From Leptospirales bacterium (GTDB taxonomy: Bacteria; Spirochaetota; Leptospiria; Leptospirales; Leptonemataceae), in assembly GCA_014238825.1 (NCBI GenBank), contig JABAAI010000043.1, positions 1-7,798 of the forward strand: a DNA stretch of 7,798 nucleotides, given 5' to 3'. Positions 7,225-7,798 of the stretch are shown here, one piece after another. Below the pieces are notes generated by a model, which saw only the letters and a list, made by a program, of their open reading frames with translations, did no database searches and was not told the origin of the DNA. Made by a program: the position numbers and the translations under genes. How positions within the stretch are numbered: position 1 is the stretch's first letter; each line of letters opens with the position of its first letter.

Positions 7225-7415
7225 AATAATTCAAATAACAAAAAAGTATTAGTCTTTTTTATTATGTCGCTTTAATAATACAATCAAAAAAAATATAATC
7301 ACAAAAAACTTTTTTTTAAATAAGGAGGGTTATAAGAGATTTTATGACACTTTGATATAAAATGAAGTAGAAATAACAGTGCTGTGCATCCATTTTTGGT
7401 ATTCAATAAAAAACT
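7225..7415. other. AT-rich intergenic region: ftsQ upstream region and presumed CRISPR leader
   Basis: These 191 bases between the ftsQ start and the first CRISPR repeat contain no gene. The sequence is rich in A and T tracts, for example around 7286-7320, as leaders usually are. An orphan AAGGAGGG lies at 7322-7329, and the ATG at 7344 after it opens only a three-codon frame. A TATAAA box at 7356-7361 on the plus strand could be a -10 for the array, but no good -35 sits at the right distance. GTATTA (7246-7251) and TAATAC (7276-7281) form a 6-bp inverted repeat with a 24-base gap. All repeats next to this side are identical, which fits the leader end. Confidence 0.55.
7261..7287 (-). promoter_or_regulatory. 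Candidate promoter of the ftsQAZ operon
   Basis: On the minus strand TTGATT (7287-7282) and CATAAT (7266-7261) resemble -35 and -10 boxes with a short 15-bp spacer, about 36 bp before the ftsQ ATG. An overlapping alternative is TTGTGA (7304-7299) with TATTAT (7280-7275) and an 18-bp spacer. In DNA this AT-rich such matches arise easily by chance, so only the position is suggestive. Confidence 0.3.
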
Positions 7416-7798
7416 GTTTCAGTTGCTAGATTTTTTAGAGATATGATGATGGTTTACTGTAGTATCTAATAATATTTACATCGAGAGTTTCAGTTGCTAG
7501 ATTTTTTAGAGATATGATGATGGTCAAGTAGGTGATATTCTCCCCGGTTATGGTTCGTTTCAGTTGCTAGATTTTTTAGAGATATGATGATGGCGATACA
7601 ATTAATCGAAATAGAATCGCAGGTGAGTTTCAGTTGCTAGATTTTTTAGAGATATGATGATGGCTAAGGCGGAAGAACTTGGGAGAACAACGGAGTTTAC
7701 GTTTCAGTTGCTAGATTTTTTAGAGATATGATGATGGATAATAATGATAATAATGAGAATGAATTTTTCAAGGTTTCAGTTGCTAGATTTTTTAGAGA
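7416..7798 (+). CRISPR. CRISPR array, continues past the window; repeat resembles type II-B
   Basis: Five complete, identical 37-bp repeats start at 7416, 7487, 7557, 7627 and 7701; a sixth starts at 7773 and is cut by the window end after 26 bases. Each begins GTTTCAGTTGCTAG and ends ATATGATGATGG. The five spacers (7453-7486, 7524-7556, 7594-7626, 7664-7700, 7738-7772) are 34, 33, 33, 37 and 35 bp and unrelated to each other. Bases flanking the repeats vary, which fixes their edges. Unit lengths are not multiples of three, so this is not a coding repeat. The repeat has no strong internal palindrome, as in type II systems. Its first 12 bases and its length equal those of the Francisella novicida type II-B repeat as I remember it. 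No cas genes are visible, so type is a suggestion. Strand is assigned on the assumption that GTTTC is the 5' end of the repeat in crRNA. Confidence 0.97.

Noticed and set aside
7303..7318. A-run followed by a T-run in the ftsQ upstream region as an intrinsic terminator.
   Set aside because: A stem of only A-T pairs with no GC core and almost no loop would not be a stable terminator; it is more likely an AT-rich leader element.
7335..7350. Leader segment beginning AGAGAT and followed by TATGA, as a degenerate extra CRISPR repeat.
   Set aside because: The similarity covers only about a dozen positions with a shift, and the rest of the repeat, including GTTTCAGTTGC, is missing.
7416..7798. The repeats as a tandem protein-coding repeat or a mobile-element end.
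   Set aside because: Unit lengths of 71, 70, 70, 74 and 72 bp break any reading frame, and repeats are identical while the intervening parts are unrelated, which is the CRISPR pattern.

Overview
The window is low-GC bacterial chromosome with an ordinary housekeeping core and a CRISPR array at its right edge. From left to right it holds: the 3' part of a leucyl-tRNA synthetase gene (leuS, + strand, cut by the window's left edge); a short convergent gap; five minus-strand genes; about 190 bp of AT-rich non-coding DNA; and a CRISPR array that runs off the right edge.

Read in the direction of transcription (right to left), the minus-strand genes are ftsQ, ftsA, ftsZ, purE and a patatin-like phospholipase gene. 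FtsQ, FtsA and FtsZ are core divisome parts: FtsZ forms the Z-ring, FtsA ties it to the membrane, and FtsQ is the single-pass bitopic linker. The gaps between genes are 30, 16, 49 and 4 bp with no clear terminator between them, so the five genes may form one transcription unit. PurE belongs to purine synthesis and has no obvious functional link to division. The patatin gene is interrupted by an in-frame TAA. Another 49 recognisable patatin C-terminal codons follow in the same frame, so it is either a recent pseudogene or a shortened enzyme.

The array begins at 7416, close to the start of ftsQ. It has five complete, identical 37-bp repeats and a sixth cut by the window edge, separated by five unique spacers of 33-37 bp. 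The repeat starts with GTTTCAGTTGCT. As I recall it, the Francisella novicida type II-B repeat starts the same way and is also 37 bp long. No cas gene and no convincing tracrRNA lies in the window, so the subtype is only a suggestion. The AT-rich DNA between ftsQ and the array probably holds the division operon promoter on one strand and the CRISPR leader on the other.

Organism: FtsZ argues against Chlamydiae. The LeuRS carries an insertion before the VNWCPELG block, lacks the zinc-knuckle cysteines, and has a QRRPMRQWMLRITAYA segment. I associate this combination with the Verrucomicrobiota/PVC group, perhaps an AT-rich Opitutae-like lineage. This is inferred from remembered family patterns, not from a search. 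The window shows no transposase, integrase, tRNA or rRNA.
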